Shown: positions 35,361 through 45,149 of the stretch, piece after piece
How the letters are laid out: every line of letters starts with the position of its first letter
How positions within the stretch are numbered: position 1 is the stretch's first letter
Source of the DNA: Mesorhizobium shangrilense
GTDB taxonomy: Bacteria; Pseudomonadota; Alphaproteobacteria; Rhizobiales; Rhizobiaceae
DNA length: 64,000 bases
Assembly: GCF_040537815.1 (NCBI RefSeq)
Contig: NZ_JBEWSZ010000014.1
Span: 10,574-74,573, forward strand
Direction of reading: 5' to 3'
Translations under genes and position numbers: made by a program
The notes under the pieces: generated by a model
The model's input: only the letters and a program-made list of their open reading frames with translations
Told to the model about the DNA's origin: nothing
Databases searched by the model: none

Positions 35361-36389
35361 ATGACCAAACCTTATTTCAAGAAACTGCTCGGCGCGCTGG
35401 TCGCCACATCTGTCCAGTTCGGCACGCTCGGTTTCGCGTTTGCCGACACCACAATCCTCAATGTGTCCTACGATCCGACACGCGAGCTCTACAAGGCCTA
35501 TGACGAAGCCTTCGTCGCGCATTGGAAGGCCGAGACCGGCGAAACGGTCACCATCCAGCAGTCGCATGGCGGATCGGGCGCACAGGCCCGCGCCGTCATC
35601 GACGGCCTCGACGCCGATGTGGTGACGCTGGCGCTCGAAGGCGACATCAACGCCATCGTCTCGAAGTCGAAGAAGATCAATCCCGACTGGCGCACCAAAT
35701 TCGAAAACAAGTCGGCGCCCTACACCTCGACGATCATCTTCCTGGTCCGCAAGGGCAATCCCAAGGGCATCCACGACTGGAACGACCTGGTCAAGGACGG
35801 CACCCAGGTGATCACGCCCAACCCCAAGACCTCCGGCGGCGCGCGCTGGAACTACCTTGCCGCCTGGGCCTACGCCAACGCCAATGATGGCGGCGACGAG
35901 GTCAAGACCAAGGAATTCGTCGGCAAGCTCTACGCCAACGCCCCGGTTCTCGACACCGGCGCGCGCGGCTCGACCGTGACCTTCGCGCAAAAGGGCATCG
36001 GCGACGTGCTGATCGCCTGGGAAAACGATGCCTATCTGGCGCTGAACGAATTCGGCGCCGACAATTTCGAGATCGTCTATCCCCCGACATCGATCCTGGC
36101 CGAGCCGCCGGTGGCGATCGTCGACGCCAATGTCGATGCCAAGGGCACGCGCAAGGTGGCCGAAGCCTATCTTGGCTGGCTCTATTCCAAGGAAGGCCAG
36201 ACGATCATCGCCAAGAACCACTATCGCCCGGCCAAGCCCGAACTCGTGGCGCCGGCGGATCTGCCCAAGACACCTGCGATCAAGCTGATCTCCATCGACG
36301 ATCCGCTTTTCGGCGGCTGGAAGAAGGCTCAGCCTTATCATTTCGGCGATGGTGGTATATTCGACCAGATCTACAAGCCGGCCAAGTGA
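35361..36389 (+). CDS. sbp: Sulfate ABC transporter, periplasmic sulfate-binding protein
   Basis: 342 residues. A Sec signal peptide ([20 protein letters not shown] ... FAFAD) is followed by the Sbp/CysP fold: [18 protein letters not shown] near residue 31, the sulfate-binding loop [16 protein letters not shown] near 70, and [20 protein letters not shown] near 152. The ATG at 35361 follows GGAGGCGGGA; the frame is open 20 codons earlier but without a signal sequence. First gene of sbp-cysT-cysW-cysA. It binds sulfate or thiosulfate in the periplasm. Confidence 0.95.
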   Translation: MTKPYFKKLLGALVATSVQFGTLGFAFADTTILNVSYDPTRELYKAYDEAFVAHWKAETGETVTIQQSHGGSGAQARAVIDGLDADVVTLALEGDINAIVSKSKKINPDWRTKFENKSAPYTSTIIFLVRKGNPKGIHDWNDLVKDGTQVITPNPKTSGGARWNYLAAWAYANANDGGDEVKTKEFVGKLYANAPVLDTGARGSTVTFAQKGIGDVLIAWENDAYLALNEFGADNFEIVYPPTSILAEPPVAIVDANVDAKGTRKVAEAYLGWLYSKEGQTIIAKNHYRPAKPELVAPADLPKTPAIKLISIDDPLFGGWKKAQPYHFGDGGIFDQIYKPAK

Positions 36390-36462
36390 GGCGCGCCGCT
36401 GCAAGGCGGCGGCATCACCGACGGCAATCTGGTCTGAATTAAGAGGGGCGAACCAGAATTCC

Positions 36463-37314
36463 ATGACCACAGCTCCCGCCCAGGCGGGGTGGCGGTTTAG
36501 ACAGCCGAGTGTCATTCCGGGCTTCGGACTGACGCTCGGCTTCTCGCTTGCCTACCTCACCCTCATCATCCTCATTCCGCTATCCGGGCTGGTCTGGCGC
36601 TCGGCCGCCCTTGGCTGGCCTGAATTCTGGGCCATCGCAACCGACCGTCGCACCCTCAATGCACTCGAAATCAGCTTCGGCACCGCCTTCATCGCGGCCG
36701 CCGTCAACGTCGTCTTCGGCACGCTGGTCGCCTGGGTGCTGGTGCGCTACCGCTTTCCCGGCCGCCGCATCGTCGATGCCATGGTCGACCTGCCCTTCGC
36801 GCTGCCGACGGCGGTGGCCGGCATCGCGCTGACCACGCTCTACGCGCCGAACGGCTGGATCGGCAAATTGCTGATGCCGCTCGGCATCAAGGTTGCCTAT
36901 ACGCCGCTCGGCATCGTCATCGCGCTGATTTTCATCGGCCTGCCTTTCGTCGTGCGTACCGTGCAGCCGATCATGGAAGAGATCGACAAGGAAGTCGAGG
37001 AAGCCGCCGCCACGCTTGGCGCCAACCGCTTCCAGATCATCACCCGCATCCTGTTTCCAGGGCTGGCGCCAGCCATCGTCACAGGCTTTTCGCTGGCCTT
37101 CGCACGCGGCGTTGGCGAATACGGCTCGGTCATCTTCATCGCCGGCAACCTGCCCTACAAATCCGAGATCGCACCGCTGCTGATCGTCATTCGGCTCGAG
37201 GAATACAATTATCCGGCGGCGACCGCGATCGCGGCGATCATGCTGGCGCTCTCCTTCCTGATGCTGCTGGTCGTCAACCTGGCGCAGTCATGGAGCCGCA
37301 AGCGCTATGGCTGA
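36463..37314 (+). CDS. cysT: Sulfate ABC transporter permease CysT
   Basis: 283 residues with about six membrane helices and the CysT signatures [20 protein letters not shown] near residue 107 and [20 protein letters not shown] near 180 (the loop that docks CysA). ATG at 36463, 73 bases after sbp. It overlaps cysW by eight bases. Confidence 0.94.
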   Translation: MTTAPAQAGWRFRQPSVIPGFGLTLGFSLAYLTLIILIPLSGLVWRSAALGWPEFWAIATDRRTLNALEISFGTAFIAAAVNVVFGTLVAWVLVRYRFPGRRIVDAMVDLPFALPTAVAGIALTTLYAPNGWIGKLLMPLGIKVAYTPLGIVIALIFIGLPFVVRTVQPIMEEIDKEVEEAAATLGANRFQIITRILFPGLAPAIVTGFSLAFARGVGEYGSVIFIAGNLPYKSEIAPLLIVIRLEEYNYPAATAIAAIMLALSFLMLLVVNLAQSWSRKRYG

Positions 37315-38191
37315 CCCCGAAATCAAGTCCTATGAACCGCATCACGAAAGCCTGTCGGCGGCTGTCACCGAAAGCCAGCCGGTGCGTATTGTGGCGATGG
37401 CCGTGGCCTTCACCTTTCTCGCCGTCTGTTTGCTCCTGCCGCTGATCGTCGTCTTTCACGAGGCGCTGGCAAAAGGGGTCGGCGCCTACACGCAATCGCT
37501 GAGCGATCCCGACACCCGCTCGGCGATCCGGCTGACGCTGCTTGTGGCGGCCATCTCGGTGCCGCTCAACGTCGTCTTCGGCATCTCCGCCGCCTGGGCC
37601 ATCGCCAAGTTCGAATTCAAGGGCAAGGCCTTCCTGACCACGCTGATCGACCTGCCCTTCTCGGTTTCGCCGGTCATATCAGGCCTGGTCTATGTGCTTC
37701 TGTTCGGCGCTCAAGGGTTGCTCGGCTCCTGGCTGAAGGCGCATGGTATCGTCATCCTGTTTGCCGTGCCGGGCATCGTTCTGGCCACCGTCTTCGTCAC
37801 CTTCCCCTTCGTTGCCCGCGAGCTGATCCCGCTGATGCAGGAACAGGGCAATGGCGACGAGGAGGCAGCACTTTCGCTCGGCGCCAATGGCTGGCAGACC
37901 TTCTGGTATGTGACGCTGCCCAACATCAAATGGGGGCTGCTCTATGGCGTGCTCTTGTGCAATGCCCGCGCCATGGGGGAGTTCGGCGCGGTGTCGGTGG
38001 TGTCGGGCCACATACGCGGCCTGACCAACACCATGCCGTTGCATGTCGAAATCCTCTACAACGAATACAATGCGGTCGGCGCCTTCGCCGTCGCCTCATT
38101 GCTTGCGGGCTTGGCGCTCGTCACGCTGGTCTTGAAAACACTGCTCGAGATGCGCTACGGCGCCGAACTCGCCGCTACGCGCGGGCATTAG
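37307..38191 (+). CDS. cysW: Sulfate ABC transporter permease CysW
   Basis: 294 residues; second membrane half of the sulfate importer. CysW features: [20 protein letters not shown] near residue 110 and the coupling helix [20 protein letters not shown] near 185, then [19 protein letters not shown]. Its start lies inside cysT. A rhizobial palindromic repeat begins directly at its stop codon. Confidence 0.95.
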   Translation: MADPEIKSYEPHHESLSAAVTESQPVRIVAMAVAFTFLAVCLLLPLIVVFHEALAKGVGAYTQSLSDPDTRSAIRLTLLVAAISVPLNVVFGISAAWAIAKFEFKGKAFLTTLIDLPFSVSPVISGLVYVLLFGAQGLLGSWLKAHGIVILFAVPGIVLATVFVTFPFVARELIPLMQEQGNGDEEAALSLGANGWQTFWYVTLPNIKWGLLYGVLLCNARAMGEFGAVSVVSGHIRGLTNTMPLHVEILYNEYNAVGAFAVASLLAGLALVTLVLKTLLEMRYGAELAATRGH

Positions 38192-38238
38192 TGCATGTCG
38201 CCCCAAAGAGGGAACCGGGTTTGGGATAACGACATGCA
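38192..38238. repeat. Rhizobial-type intergenic palindromic repeat between cysW and cysA
   Basis: Two nested inverted repeats form one long hairpin: outer arms TGCATGTCG (38192-38200) and CGACATGCA (38230-38238), inner arms CCCAAA (38202-38207) and TTTGGG (38220-38225). Elements with GCATGTCG ends are scattered through rhizobial genomes. Placed in the operon, it could lower cysA expression relative to cysTW or stabilise the upstream message. Confidence 0.7.
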
Positions 38239-38259
38239 TCCACTACAAAGGGACTGTTG

Positions 38260-39303
38260 ATGGAAGTTCGCGTTGCCAACGTGCGCAAGGAGTTCGAGCG
38301 GTTTCCAGCGCTCCACGACGTGTCGCTCGACATCAAATCGGGCGAGCTGATCGCCCTGCTAGGCCCGTCCGGCTCTGGCAAGACGACGCTGCTGAGGCTG
38401 ATCGCCGGGCTGGAGCGGCCGACGCGGGGAAAGATCTTCTTCGGTGACGAGGACGCCTCGCAGAAGTCGATCCAGGAGCGCAATGTCGGCTTCGTCTTCC
38501 AGCATTACGCTCTGTTCCGGCACATGACGGTCGCCGACAATATCGGCTTCGGCCTCAAGGTCCGGCATGGGCTGTCGCGGCCGCCAGCGCAGGAAATCCG
38601 CCGCCGCGCTTCCGAGCTTCTCGACCTCGTCCAGCTTTCGGGGCTGGAGAAGCGCTACCCCGCACAGCTTTCCGGCGGCCAGCGCCAGCGCGTCGCGCTC
38701 GCCCGCGCCATGGCGATCGAACCCAAGGTGCTGCTGCTCGACGAGCCGTTCGGCGCGCTCGATGCGCAGGTGCGCCGGGAACTTCGCCGCTGGCTGCGCG
38801 AGATCCATGACCGCACCGGTCACACCACCGTCTTCGTCACCCACGACCAGGAAGAGGCGCTGGAGCTTGCCGACCGCGTCGTGGTGATGAGCCAGGGCCG
38901 CATCGAGCAGGTCGGCTCCGCCGACGAGATCTACGACACGCCGAACTCGCCCTTTGTCTACAGCTTCATCGGTGAATCGAGCTCGCTCCCGGTCAAGGTC
39001 GAGGACGGACAATTGTGGATCGCCGACCGCACGATCGGCGTGTCCGCGCCGCAAGGGGCGCCTTCTGGCGAAGCGCTGCTCTACTTCCGCCCGCACGATG
39101 TCGAACTGCTCGACGGCTGCGGCGGCTGCATTGCCGGCACCGTCGCCGCCAGCCGCCGCGTCGCCGGCACCAGGCGGGTGGAGCTCGAGATCGGCGGCGA
39201 GCGCCAGCGGGTCGAGATCGAACTGCCGGTCGACCATCCGGCGGCGCAGAAGAGCCGCGTGGCGTTCCGGCCGCGTCGCTGGAAACTTTTTCCGGCATCC
39301 TGA
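38260..39303 (+). CDS. cysA: Sulfate ABC transporter ATP-binding protein CysA
   Basis: 347 residues. Walker A GPSGSGKTT near residue 35, Q-loop VFQHYALFRHMTV near 80, signature LSGGQRQR near 133, Walker B VLLLDEPFGALD near 153, H-loop VFVTHDQEEALE near 186, and a C-terminal TOBE-like regulatory domain. ATG at 38260 with AAAGGGA upstream; the codon before it is TTG. It energises CysTW-Sbp sulfate import. Confidence 0.95.
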   Translation: MEVRVANVRKEFERFPALHDVSLDIKSGELIALLGPSGSGKTTLLRLIAGLERPTRGKIFFGDEDASQKSIQERNVGFVFQHYALFRHMTVADNIGFGLKVRHGLSRPPAQEIRRRASELLDLVQLSGLEKRYPAQLSGGQRQRVALARAMAIEPKVLLLDEPFGALDAQVRRELRRWLREIHDRTGHTTVFVTHDQEEALELADRVVVMSQGRIEQVGSADEIYDTPNSPFVYSFIGESSSLPVKVEDGQLWIADRTIGVSAPQGAPSGEALLYFRPHDVELLDGCGGCIAGTVAASRRVAGTRRVELEIGGERQRVEIELPVDHPAAQKSRVAFRPRRWKLFPAS

Positions 39304-39712
39304 GGACGATTGCCGGTCGCTCGTCGGCGACGCCGCCCGAATTGAATCTGCTCGAAAGAAAATCCTATCAAGCATTTGTTTCGGCAATTCTTCTTCCGGG
39401 CAAGGCCTGATAGGGCCGCCTCGCATGTCTCGTCGCGACCCGGCTTCCCATATTATCGTGCGCTCTCTCGTTGCGCGGTTTGCCGATCGTTCGGAACGGC
39501 CAGCGACCTCATTTTTCCAGCTAAGCGTGTCCGACGTCGTAAAGACCGAAAGAGCTGCCATTTCCTTTTTTAGGGGTTCGCTGAAAAGTCTTCAGCCTAA
39601 ACGTGATTATTGTGGTCCAGCTGTCGTTTCTTCCAACGCCATTGCCCGGTAGAGTGACAGCACTTCGCCGCGTGCGCGGCAGCGAAGGGGAGGGGCCGCG
39701 AAACGGCTCCGA
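39304..39712. other. Intergenic region between convergent cysA and the SsuB-like gene
   Basis: 409 bases between two convergent genes. No supported gene and no strong terminator stem with a T run. Confidence 0.45.
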
Positions 39713-40540
39713 TCAACCAAGCGGTGAAAGTCGCGCCAACGTATCCTCCCGCCTGTTGCCACGAAGCAGCTTCAGGCAATGCTGCTTCAAGCGCAAGAAC
39801 TCGCCGGACAGGGTTATGTCAGCGGTCCTCGGCCTATCGAAACCCACTTTGATTTCCTGTTGGATGCGACCTGGCTGAGCCTGCATGACGATAATTCGAT
39901 CCGAAAGCAGCAAGGCTTCGTCGATATCATGCGTGACGAAGACGATCGTCGTTCTGAACTGCTCCCAAACCTCGAGCAGCAGTTCCTGCATTCTCAGTCG
40001 TGTAAGCGCGTCCAGCGCTCCGAAGGGTTCGTCCATTAACAGTAAGGTGGGTTGATTAATGAGGACGCGGGCGATCTCGACGCGCTGCTGCATGCCACCG
40101 GAAAGCTGGCCGGGATAGCGGTCGGCAAATCCGTTGAGACCGACAAGATCGAGTATGCTGTCGGCTTCGCGCCTGCGTTCGGCGCGCCCGACGCCACGCA
40201 TCTTGGGTCCGAACGCGACGTTGTCACGCGCGTTCTTCCATGGAAAAAGCGTGTGATGCTGGAAGACGATGCCTCGCTCCGGGTGAGGGCCTTTCACCGG
40301 CATGCTGTCCAGGGTGAGCCTGCCAGAGAGCGGCGAGATATGTCCGGCCAAGGCGCCGAGCAGGGTCGACTTTCCGCAGCCGGACGGTCCCAAGAGACAC
40401 ACGAACTCGCCCGGCAGGATTTCGAAACTCATATCGGTAACGGCGTCGATCGCAGTGCTGCCGCAGCCAAGCCTTATGGAGACGTGCTCAGCCTCGACGC
40501 GGCCTATTGTTGCGCGAAGATTGCGCGCCTGGACATTCAT
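39713..40540 (-). CDS. ABC transporter ATP-binding protein, SsuB/TauB/NrtD type
   Basis: 275 residues. Walker A GPSGCGKST near residue 50, VFQHHTLFPWKNARDNVAFG, signature LSGGMQQR near 150, Walker B LLLMDEPFGALD near 173, and VFVTHDIDEALLLSDR. The start at 40540 (MNVQARNLRATIG) overlaps the permease stop by four bases; a longer open frame upstream is an overlap artefact. It belongs to a nitrate/sulfonate/taurine-type importer with the next two minus-strand genes. The sulfur context favours a sulfonate- or sulfate-ester-like substrate. Confidence 0.93.
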   Translation of the reverse strand: MNVQARNLRATIGRVEAEHVSIRLGCGSTAIDAVTDMSFEILPGEFVCLLGPSGCGKSTLLGALAGHISPLSGRLTLDSMPVKGPHPERGIVFQHHTLFPWKNARDNVAFGPKMRGVGRAERRREADSILDLVGLNGFADRYPGQLSGGMQQRVEIARVLINQPTLLLMDEPFGALDALTRLRMQELLLEVWEQFRTTIVFVTHDIDEALLLSDRIIVMQAQPGRIQQEIKVGFDRPRTADITLSGEFLRLKQHCLKLLRGNRREDTLARLSPLG

Positions 40541-41322
40541 GATCTGCCTTTCTTGCTGTGCCACGGGAGGAGTGCGGCTCCCGCGGTCTTCAGCAGAGCA
40601 CTGCTCGCCGTGCCGAGCAGTCCTATGACGATCATGCCGACGATGATCTCGGGATAGTTCTGCAGCGTGTAGGATTCCCAGGTGTAGTAGCCGATGCCGA
40701 ACTGGCCGGAGATCATTTCGGCGGTGATCAGACAGAACCAGGACGTGCCCATCCCGATCACCAGCCCAGTGACGATGCTCGGCGCGGCACCAGGGATGAT
40801 CACCTCCAGGAGCATGGCCGAGCGGGTGCTGCCCAGGCTGCGCGCGGATGCGATCAGCCGCGGATCGACCGTCTCGACGCCATGGACGGTGTTGATGAGG
40901 ATAGGAAAGAGAGCTCCCGTGAAAGTAATGAAGATCATTGAAAGCTCCGAGGATGGGAACATCAGCACCGCGAGCGGGATCCAAGCCACAGCCGGGATCG
41001 GACGCAACAGCTCGAGAGGGGTCAGAAGGAAGTCCCTGGCGAAGCGCAGTCTGCCGATCATGAGGCCAAGCGAGACGCCCACCACAGCCGCTGCCCCGTA
41101 GCCTGCAAAGACCCGCCCGAGGCTGCTGAAGACATCGGCAAAGAGGCGGGGCGAACGAAAGAACTCGAGTGCCGCCGAGGTGACATCGCCCGGCGAAGGC
41201 ACGTTTGCGAAAGTCAGGATGCCGAAGTCCAATTTCAGGGTGGACGCCATCTGCCAAACGAAAAGGCAGACGGCGAGGGAAACAGCCCGGCGCAGCCAGC
41301 GTCCGATTTGGGAGCCGGTCAT
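40537..41322 (-). CDS. ABC transporter permease, SsuC/TauC type
   Basis: 261 residues with about six hydrophobic helices and the family coupling loop (VDPRLIASARSLGSTRSAML near residue 150; FGIGYYTWESYTLQNYPEII near 212). Eight bases separate it from the upstream binding-protein gene and its stop overlaps the ATPase start, so the three genes form one operon. Confidence 0.93.
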   Translation of the reverse strand: MTGSQIGRWLRRAVSLAVCLFVWQMASTLKLDFGILTFANVPSPGDVTSAALEFFRSPRLFADVFSSLGRVFAGYGAAAVVGVSLGLMIGRLRFARDFLLTPLELLRPIPAVAWIPLAVLMFPSSELSMIFITFTGALFPILINTVHGVETVDPRLIASARSLGSTRSAMLLEVIIPGAAPSIVTGLVIGMGTSWFCLITAEMISGQFGIGYYTWESYTLQNYPEIIVGMIVIGLLGTASSALLKTAGAALLPWHSKKGRS

Positions 41323-41330
41323 CGGCCGAC

Positions 41331-42743
41331 CTAATTGCTTGCCAGGATGGAGGCCTTGACACTGGCAAAGTCCAGCACGCGTCCGCCATGCGCCTTGGCC
41401 CAGTTCTCCGCGTTTTCCTTGAGAAGGAACGCGCTGACCTCGCCGCCGTCGGCACGGACGAACCAGGCCTGGTCGCCCAGAAGTTTGATACCGCTGTCGC
41501 GGTCCTGCGCATAGAAGACCCGTACTGCCTTGCCTTCGCCTTCTATCGACTTGAGGGCCTTCAGAGCGTTCTCCGGCGAGGCGTAATGCCGGACCAGCGG
41601 CTCACCTCTGACCCAGATCTCAGCAACGCGCTTGGGATCGTTGATCGGCTCGCCCGTGGAAGCGTCCTTGGCATTCAGCGGCAGTTGCTCATAATCTTTG
41701 AGTGCGGCTTCGTAATCCAGGCCCGATGCCTTGAACGCGGCACGAATGAAACGATCATCGACAAAGCTGTCGACATCCAGCGAATTGTCCGCCTTCTTCA
41801 GGGACTTCAGGGTCTCAATGGCGGTGGCAACGGCCTGGCGGTACTCCGGCTTCCAGGTGAGATCGCGGGTCTGCAGCCCAAGCGGGCCATGGAACAGATA
41901 GTCCACTTCGGCGTCGACACCGGTGACCTTTCCAATCAGCTCGCTGTATTTCTCAGGCTCCTTGTTGATCAGCTGGTCTGCCTCGATCGCGGCCCGAAGA
42001 TAGGCAACGACGATTTCGGGGTACTTTTCGGCATAGGCCGCGTCGACCAGGGCACCGTGAAACGTCGGCGTTTTGGCCTGTGAGCCATCGTAAATCTTGC
42101 GGGCAATGCCGCGCCATGGGAACAGCTCGGCAAACGGCACGAAATCGGCATGCGCTTCGATCTGATTTGCCTTGAGGGCTGCGCCGGCGACCTCCGGAGC
42201 CTGCGTAATGATATGGACATCGCTTTCAGAATCCCATCCCTGTGCCCTTACCGCGCGCAGCAGCATGCCGTGCGAGGTGGAGGCGAATGGCACCGAGATC
42301 GTTTTGCCCTTCAGTTGCGAGAGCGAATTGATGGGCGAGTCCACCGGCACCACGATCCCGTTACCGCTGCCGTTCACGCTGCCCGACAGGACGGTGATGA
42401 ATAGGCTCTTTCTGCCCGCCTTCAGGTGAGCGAGGCCGTTGAAGGAGCCGGGAAAATCCGCCATCACGCCGAAGTCGAGCTTACCGGCAATCTGCTCGTT
42501 GGTGATCGGAGCGCCGCTTGTAAAATTCTTCCATTGAACATCGTAGGTAACGTCCTGGTACTTGCCGTCATGCGGCAGATATTTCTCGAGGAGCTTCAAC
42601 TCGCGGATGAGAAGCCCGCCGGTCGCGGTGTTGATCGTCGTGTCCTGGGTGCCGATCGCCACGCGGATGGTCTCGGCGTTGGCAGTCGAAAAGAGGCCGG
42701 TGGCCGCCAGTGCGATGGCAGCCAAGTGCGTGCGCAAGTTCAT
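41331..42743 (-). CDS. ABC transporter substrate-binding protein, SsuA/TauA/NrtA-like
   Basis: 470 residues with a Sec signal peptide (MNLRTHLAAIALAATGLFST then ANAE). The core resembles SsuA/NrtA (ITNEQIAGKLDFGVMADFPG; LKGKTISVPFASTSHGMLLR), but it is about 150 residues longer than typical SsuA. The extra C-terminal part contains KRVAEIWVRGEPLVRHYASP. ATG at 42743 with GGAACAGGACC upstream; the frame is open to 42851. First gene of the importer, divergent from the Crp/Fnr regulator. Ligand unknown. Confidence 0.9.
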   Translation of the reverse strand: MNLRTHLAAIALAATGLFSTANAETIRVAIGTQDTTINTATGGLLIRELKLLEKYLPHDGKYQDVTYDVQWKNFTSGAPITNEQIAGKLDFGVMADFPGSFNGLAHLKAGRKSLFITVLSGSVNGSGNGIVVPVDSPINSLSQLKGKTISVPFASTSHGMLLRAVRAQGWDSESDVHIITQAPEVAGAALKANQIEAHADFVPFAELFPWRGIARKIYDGSQAKTPTFHGALVDAAYAEKYPEIVVAYLRAAIEADQLINKEPEKYSELIGKVTGVDAEVDYLFHGPLGLQTRDLTWKPEYRQAVATAIETLKSLKKADNSLDVDSFVDDRFIRAAFKASGLDYEAALKDYEQLPLNAKDASTGEPINDPKRVAEIWVRGEPLVRHYASPENALKALKSIEGEGKAVRVFYAQDRDSGIKLLGDQAWFVRADGGEVSAFLLKENAENWAKAHGGRVLDFASVKASILASN

Positions 42744-43101
42744 GGTCCTGTTCCATAGTCTTGCCGCGGATGTTCCGGCGGCTGTTTGGTTTCGTGACCT
42801 GGCGGGCGATCGCCGACCGCTGTCCCGCGAATTTATGAGGCGGCTCTGCAAGCGGGATAAGCAATTATTTGCGCGGACCGGAAGCAGGCCCCGTCGCCTG
42901 CTGCCTCAGAGAAGCATTGCGGCCGGCAGCACGTGCAAGCTTTATCCGTTGCAGATCAACTATTTACCTAGCCGACGCGAAAGCCGACCCGAGCTCGCGA
43001 GTGAGACAATCGTCCAAGCAAGGGCGTAAATGAGCAATGGTTTTCCTTTATAGTCTATAGATTTTATATAATTTTCTTTCCGACAAATAGAGGGATCGAC
43101 C
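42744..43101. promoter_or_regulatory. Divergent promoter region of importer and Crp/Fnr gene
   Basis: 358 bases without a gene. Near the regulator it becomes AT-rich and contains the near-palindrome TATAGTCTATA (43049-43059) inside TATAGTCTATAGATTTTATA. A loosely similar segment, TCTATCAATTCGGTA, lies before sbp (near 35326). A shared sulfur-response site is possible but unproved. Confidence 0.35.
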
Positions 43102-43905
43102 ATGAGCCTGGCTTTGCGCGCACCGAATGAGGCGAAGGATCGAAGCCTGGAGCCGAGACCGGAGCTTCCCGGCCAGGTGACCCTCCCCGGTGGCCAGGCA
43201 CTCTACTTGACCGAAAGCGTCGAAGGGCTGGACGACGGCGCGAATTTTCTCGACGCTCTGAAGCCGGACGAATTGGAAAAGCTCAACAGTCATGGGCGGC
43301 GTCTCGCCTTCTCGACCGGTGAGGCGATCTTCACCCAGGGCGATCGGCACGATGGCATTTTCATAATCACAAGCGGTCAGGTTCGGGTCTTCTACACCGC
43401 CCCCTCCGGGCGAGAAATCACGCTCGCCTATTGGACGGCCGGCCATTTCATCGGCGGCCCGGAAATGACCGGCGGCGGCACCCACATCTGGTCCGGCGAA
43501 GCGCTGAGCGACTGCGAGGTTCTGTTCCTGCCCGCCTCGGCGCTCAAGCGGCTCATACTGGGACTGCCAGGTTTCGCTCTCTGCCTCCTGCAGGGACTGG
43601 CCGCCAAGGGCAAATGCTATTCAGCCATGGCTCAGATGCTCGGGACACGCTCGGGCATCGAGCGCCTGGCACAGTTTTTGACGAACCTCGGAGAGCTTCA
43701 TGGCGTGCGCGACGGACATGCTGTCATCATCAACGCCAGGGTCACGCATGACCAGATTGCCGCGATGGTCGGCTCGACACGTCAGTGGGTAACGATGATG
43801 ATGAAACGCTTCCAGAAGGAGGGACTGGTCACGGTGACGCCGCGACATATCCGTATCGAGCGCCCGCACAAGCTGATGAGCATGGTTTCGAAGGGCGGCG
43901 CGTGA
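43102..43905 (+). CDS. Crp/Fnr-family transcriptional regulator
   Basis: 267 residues. The cyclic-nucleotide-binding-like beta barrel occupies about 50-165 (FSTGEAIFTQGDRHDGIFII; TLAYWTAGHFIGGPEM) and a winged helix is at the end (VTHDQIAAMVGSTRQWVTMM, then MKRFQKEGLV). It lacks the N-terminal cysteine cluster of oxygen-sensing FNR. It sits between the SsuABC-like importer, from which it diverges, and the HEAT/ferredoxin/flavoprotein operon, toward which it converges, so it probably controls one or both. Confidence 0.92.
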   Translation: MSLALRAPNEAKDRSLEPRPELPGQVTLPGGQALYLTESVEGLDDGANFLDALKPDELEKLNSHGRRLAFSTGEAIFTQGDRHDGIFIITSGQVRVFYTAPSGREITLAYWTAGHFIGGPEMTGGGTHIWSGEALSDCEVLFLPASALKRLILGLPGFALCLLQGLAAKGKCYSAMAQMLGTRSGIERLAQFLTNLGELHGVRDGHAVIINARVTHDQIAAMVGSTRQWVTMMMKRFQKEGLVTVTPRHIRIERPHKLMSMVSKGGA

Positions 43906-43945
43906 CGCCACTTTTTTCCGGCTGTTTCTAGCTGGGCCGCGAGTC

Positions 43946-44902
43946 CTAGTCGAGCCGAGTCAGGGCCCAGCGCACCATCTTGCGGACGTCGGGATCGGCA
44001 TCGGATATGTATTCCATCAGCGCGTCGCGCGAGGCGGGGTCGGCGATCTCGCCGAGTGCAGCGGCCGCCTCTTTACGCAGCGCGGAAATCTCGCTCTGAA
44101 GCAACTTTGAAATTGCCGGAACTGCCCCGTTCGCCTTGAGCTTACCAAGCGCGTTCAGGCTTTTCTGTTGGACCTGCCAATACTCGTCGCCAAGAGCGGC
44201 AATCAGCACATCGACCGCCGAGGCCTGGCCGATCCGGCCGAGCGAATCCGCGGCCGCCATCCGCACCTGCCAGTTCTCGTCGCCGAGCGCAGCCGCCACC
44301 GCGGCCGCGGCTGCGGGCTGGCTGGAAAAGGAGAGTGCACTTGCGGCAACCGCGCGGACGCCTGCATCGAGGTCACGTGTCGCGGCGATCAGTGACGGCA
44401 AGGTCTCCTCGAGCTTGAGGTAGGCGACAACGCCAAGCGCCTGAGCACGCACCTCGGGATTTTCATCACACATTGCCGCAAGTGCCGGACGGAGCGATGT
44501 CGGAGACCGCAACGCCCTCAAGCCTCGAAAAGCAGCGGCGCGAACGAAAGCGCTCTCATGGTTGAGCAGCGGCTCTATCAGCTCCGCTGCCGCCGGATCC
44601 TTGATTTCAGCGAGACCGTCGGCCGCCGCCTGCGCCACCGAGCTTTCCTTGTCGATCACCAATTTGATGAGCCCGCTGGCGGCTTTGCTCGCGTCGAACT
44701 CGGCGAAGGCGAGCGCTGCTTGCAATCGAACGGTAGCCTCTTCATCCTCGGCCGCGGCCAGAAGATGTGGCAGCACGTCTTGACGTCCCGTATCGGCGAG
44801 ATCAATCACGGCCAGCCGACGCACTCCGCGGTCGGCGTCGTTGAGGCGTTCGACGATTTCGTCGATATCACCGAAGCTTTCAAAGGGTTCCAAGGCACTC
44901 AT
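43946..44902 (-). CDS. HEAT-repeat protein
   Basis: 318 residues made almost entirely of tandem HEAT (PBS-lyase-type) helical hairpins of about 31 residues, for example VRRLAVIDLADTGRQDVLPH, VRAQALGVVAYLKLEETLPS and VRMAAADSLGRIGQASAVDV. There is no signal peptide. Such scaffolds bind partner proteins. It is the last gene of a four-gene minus operon, one base after the ferredoxin stop, so it probably helps assemble or dock the flavoprotein-ferredoxin pair. Confidence 0.9.
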   Translation of the reverse strand: MSALEPFESFGDIDEIVERLNDADRGVRRLAVIDLADTGRQDVLPHLLAAAEDEEATVRLQAALAFAEFDASKAASGLIKLVIDKESSVAQAAADGLAEIKDPAAAELIEPLLNHESAFVRAAAFRGLRALRSPTSLRPALAAMCDENPEVRAQALGVVAYLKLEETLPSLIAATRDLDAGVRAVAASALSFSSQPAAAAAVAAALGDENWQVRMAAADSLGRIGQASAVDVLIAALGDEYWQVQQKSLNALGKLKANGAVPAISKLLQSEISALRKEAAAALGEIADPASRDALMEYISDADPDVRKMVRWALTRLD

Positions 44903-44903
44903 G

Positions 44904-45137
44904 TCAGCGCAACAGATAGGGGATATTGACGGTGACCGCTCCGGTTGGGCAATCCGTTTCGCACGGCATGCAGTACCAGCATTCGTCGAATTTCATGTAG
45001 GCCTTTCCGGTCAGATCGCTGATGCGCAGCACATCCAGCGGGCAAACATCGACACAGACGGTGCAGCCCTTGTCGGCAATGCATTTGGCGTCGTCTACGA
45101 CGACGGGAACGGCGGTGGGCGAAAGCGCGAGTGGCAT
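44904..45137 (-). CDS. AprB-like 2x[4Fe-4S] ferredoxin
   Basis: 77 residues with two cluster motifs: CIADKGCTVCVDVCP (residues 19-33) and CWYCMPCETDCP (about 53-64). The second, preceded by KAYMKFDE, closely follows the pattern of the beta subunit of adenylylsulfate reductase (QCWECYSCVKxCP), but the protein is about half AprB length and lacks its C-terminal tail. It lies 12 bases after the AprA-like flavoprotein gene and is probably its electron-transfer partner. Confidence 0.9.
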   Translation of the reverse strand: MPLALSPTAVPVVVDDAKCIADKGCTVCVDVCPLDVLRISDLTGKAYMKFDECWYCMPCETDCPTGAVTVNIPYLLR

Positions 45138-45149
45138 TTGGTCTCCTGA

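Noticed and set aside
35346..36515. 389-codon minus-strand frame opposite sbp
   Set aside because: Antisense shadow of the sulfate-binding protein gene.
38359..39561. 400-codon minus-strand frame opposite cysA
   Set aside because: Antisense shadow; cysA carries all ABC ATPase motifs.
40541..41512. Extended upstream frame of the SsuB-like gene (to 41512)
   Set aside because: The extension runs through the permease gene in another frame; the real start is 40540 with a 4-base overlap.
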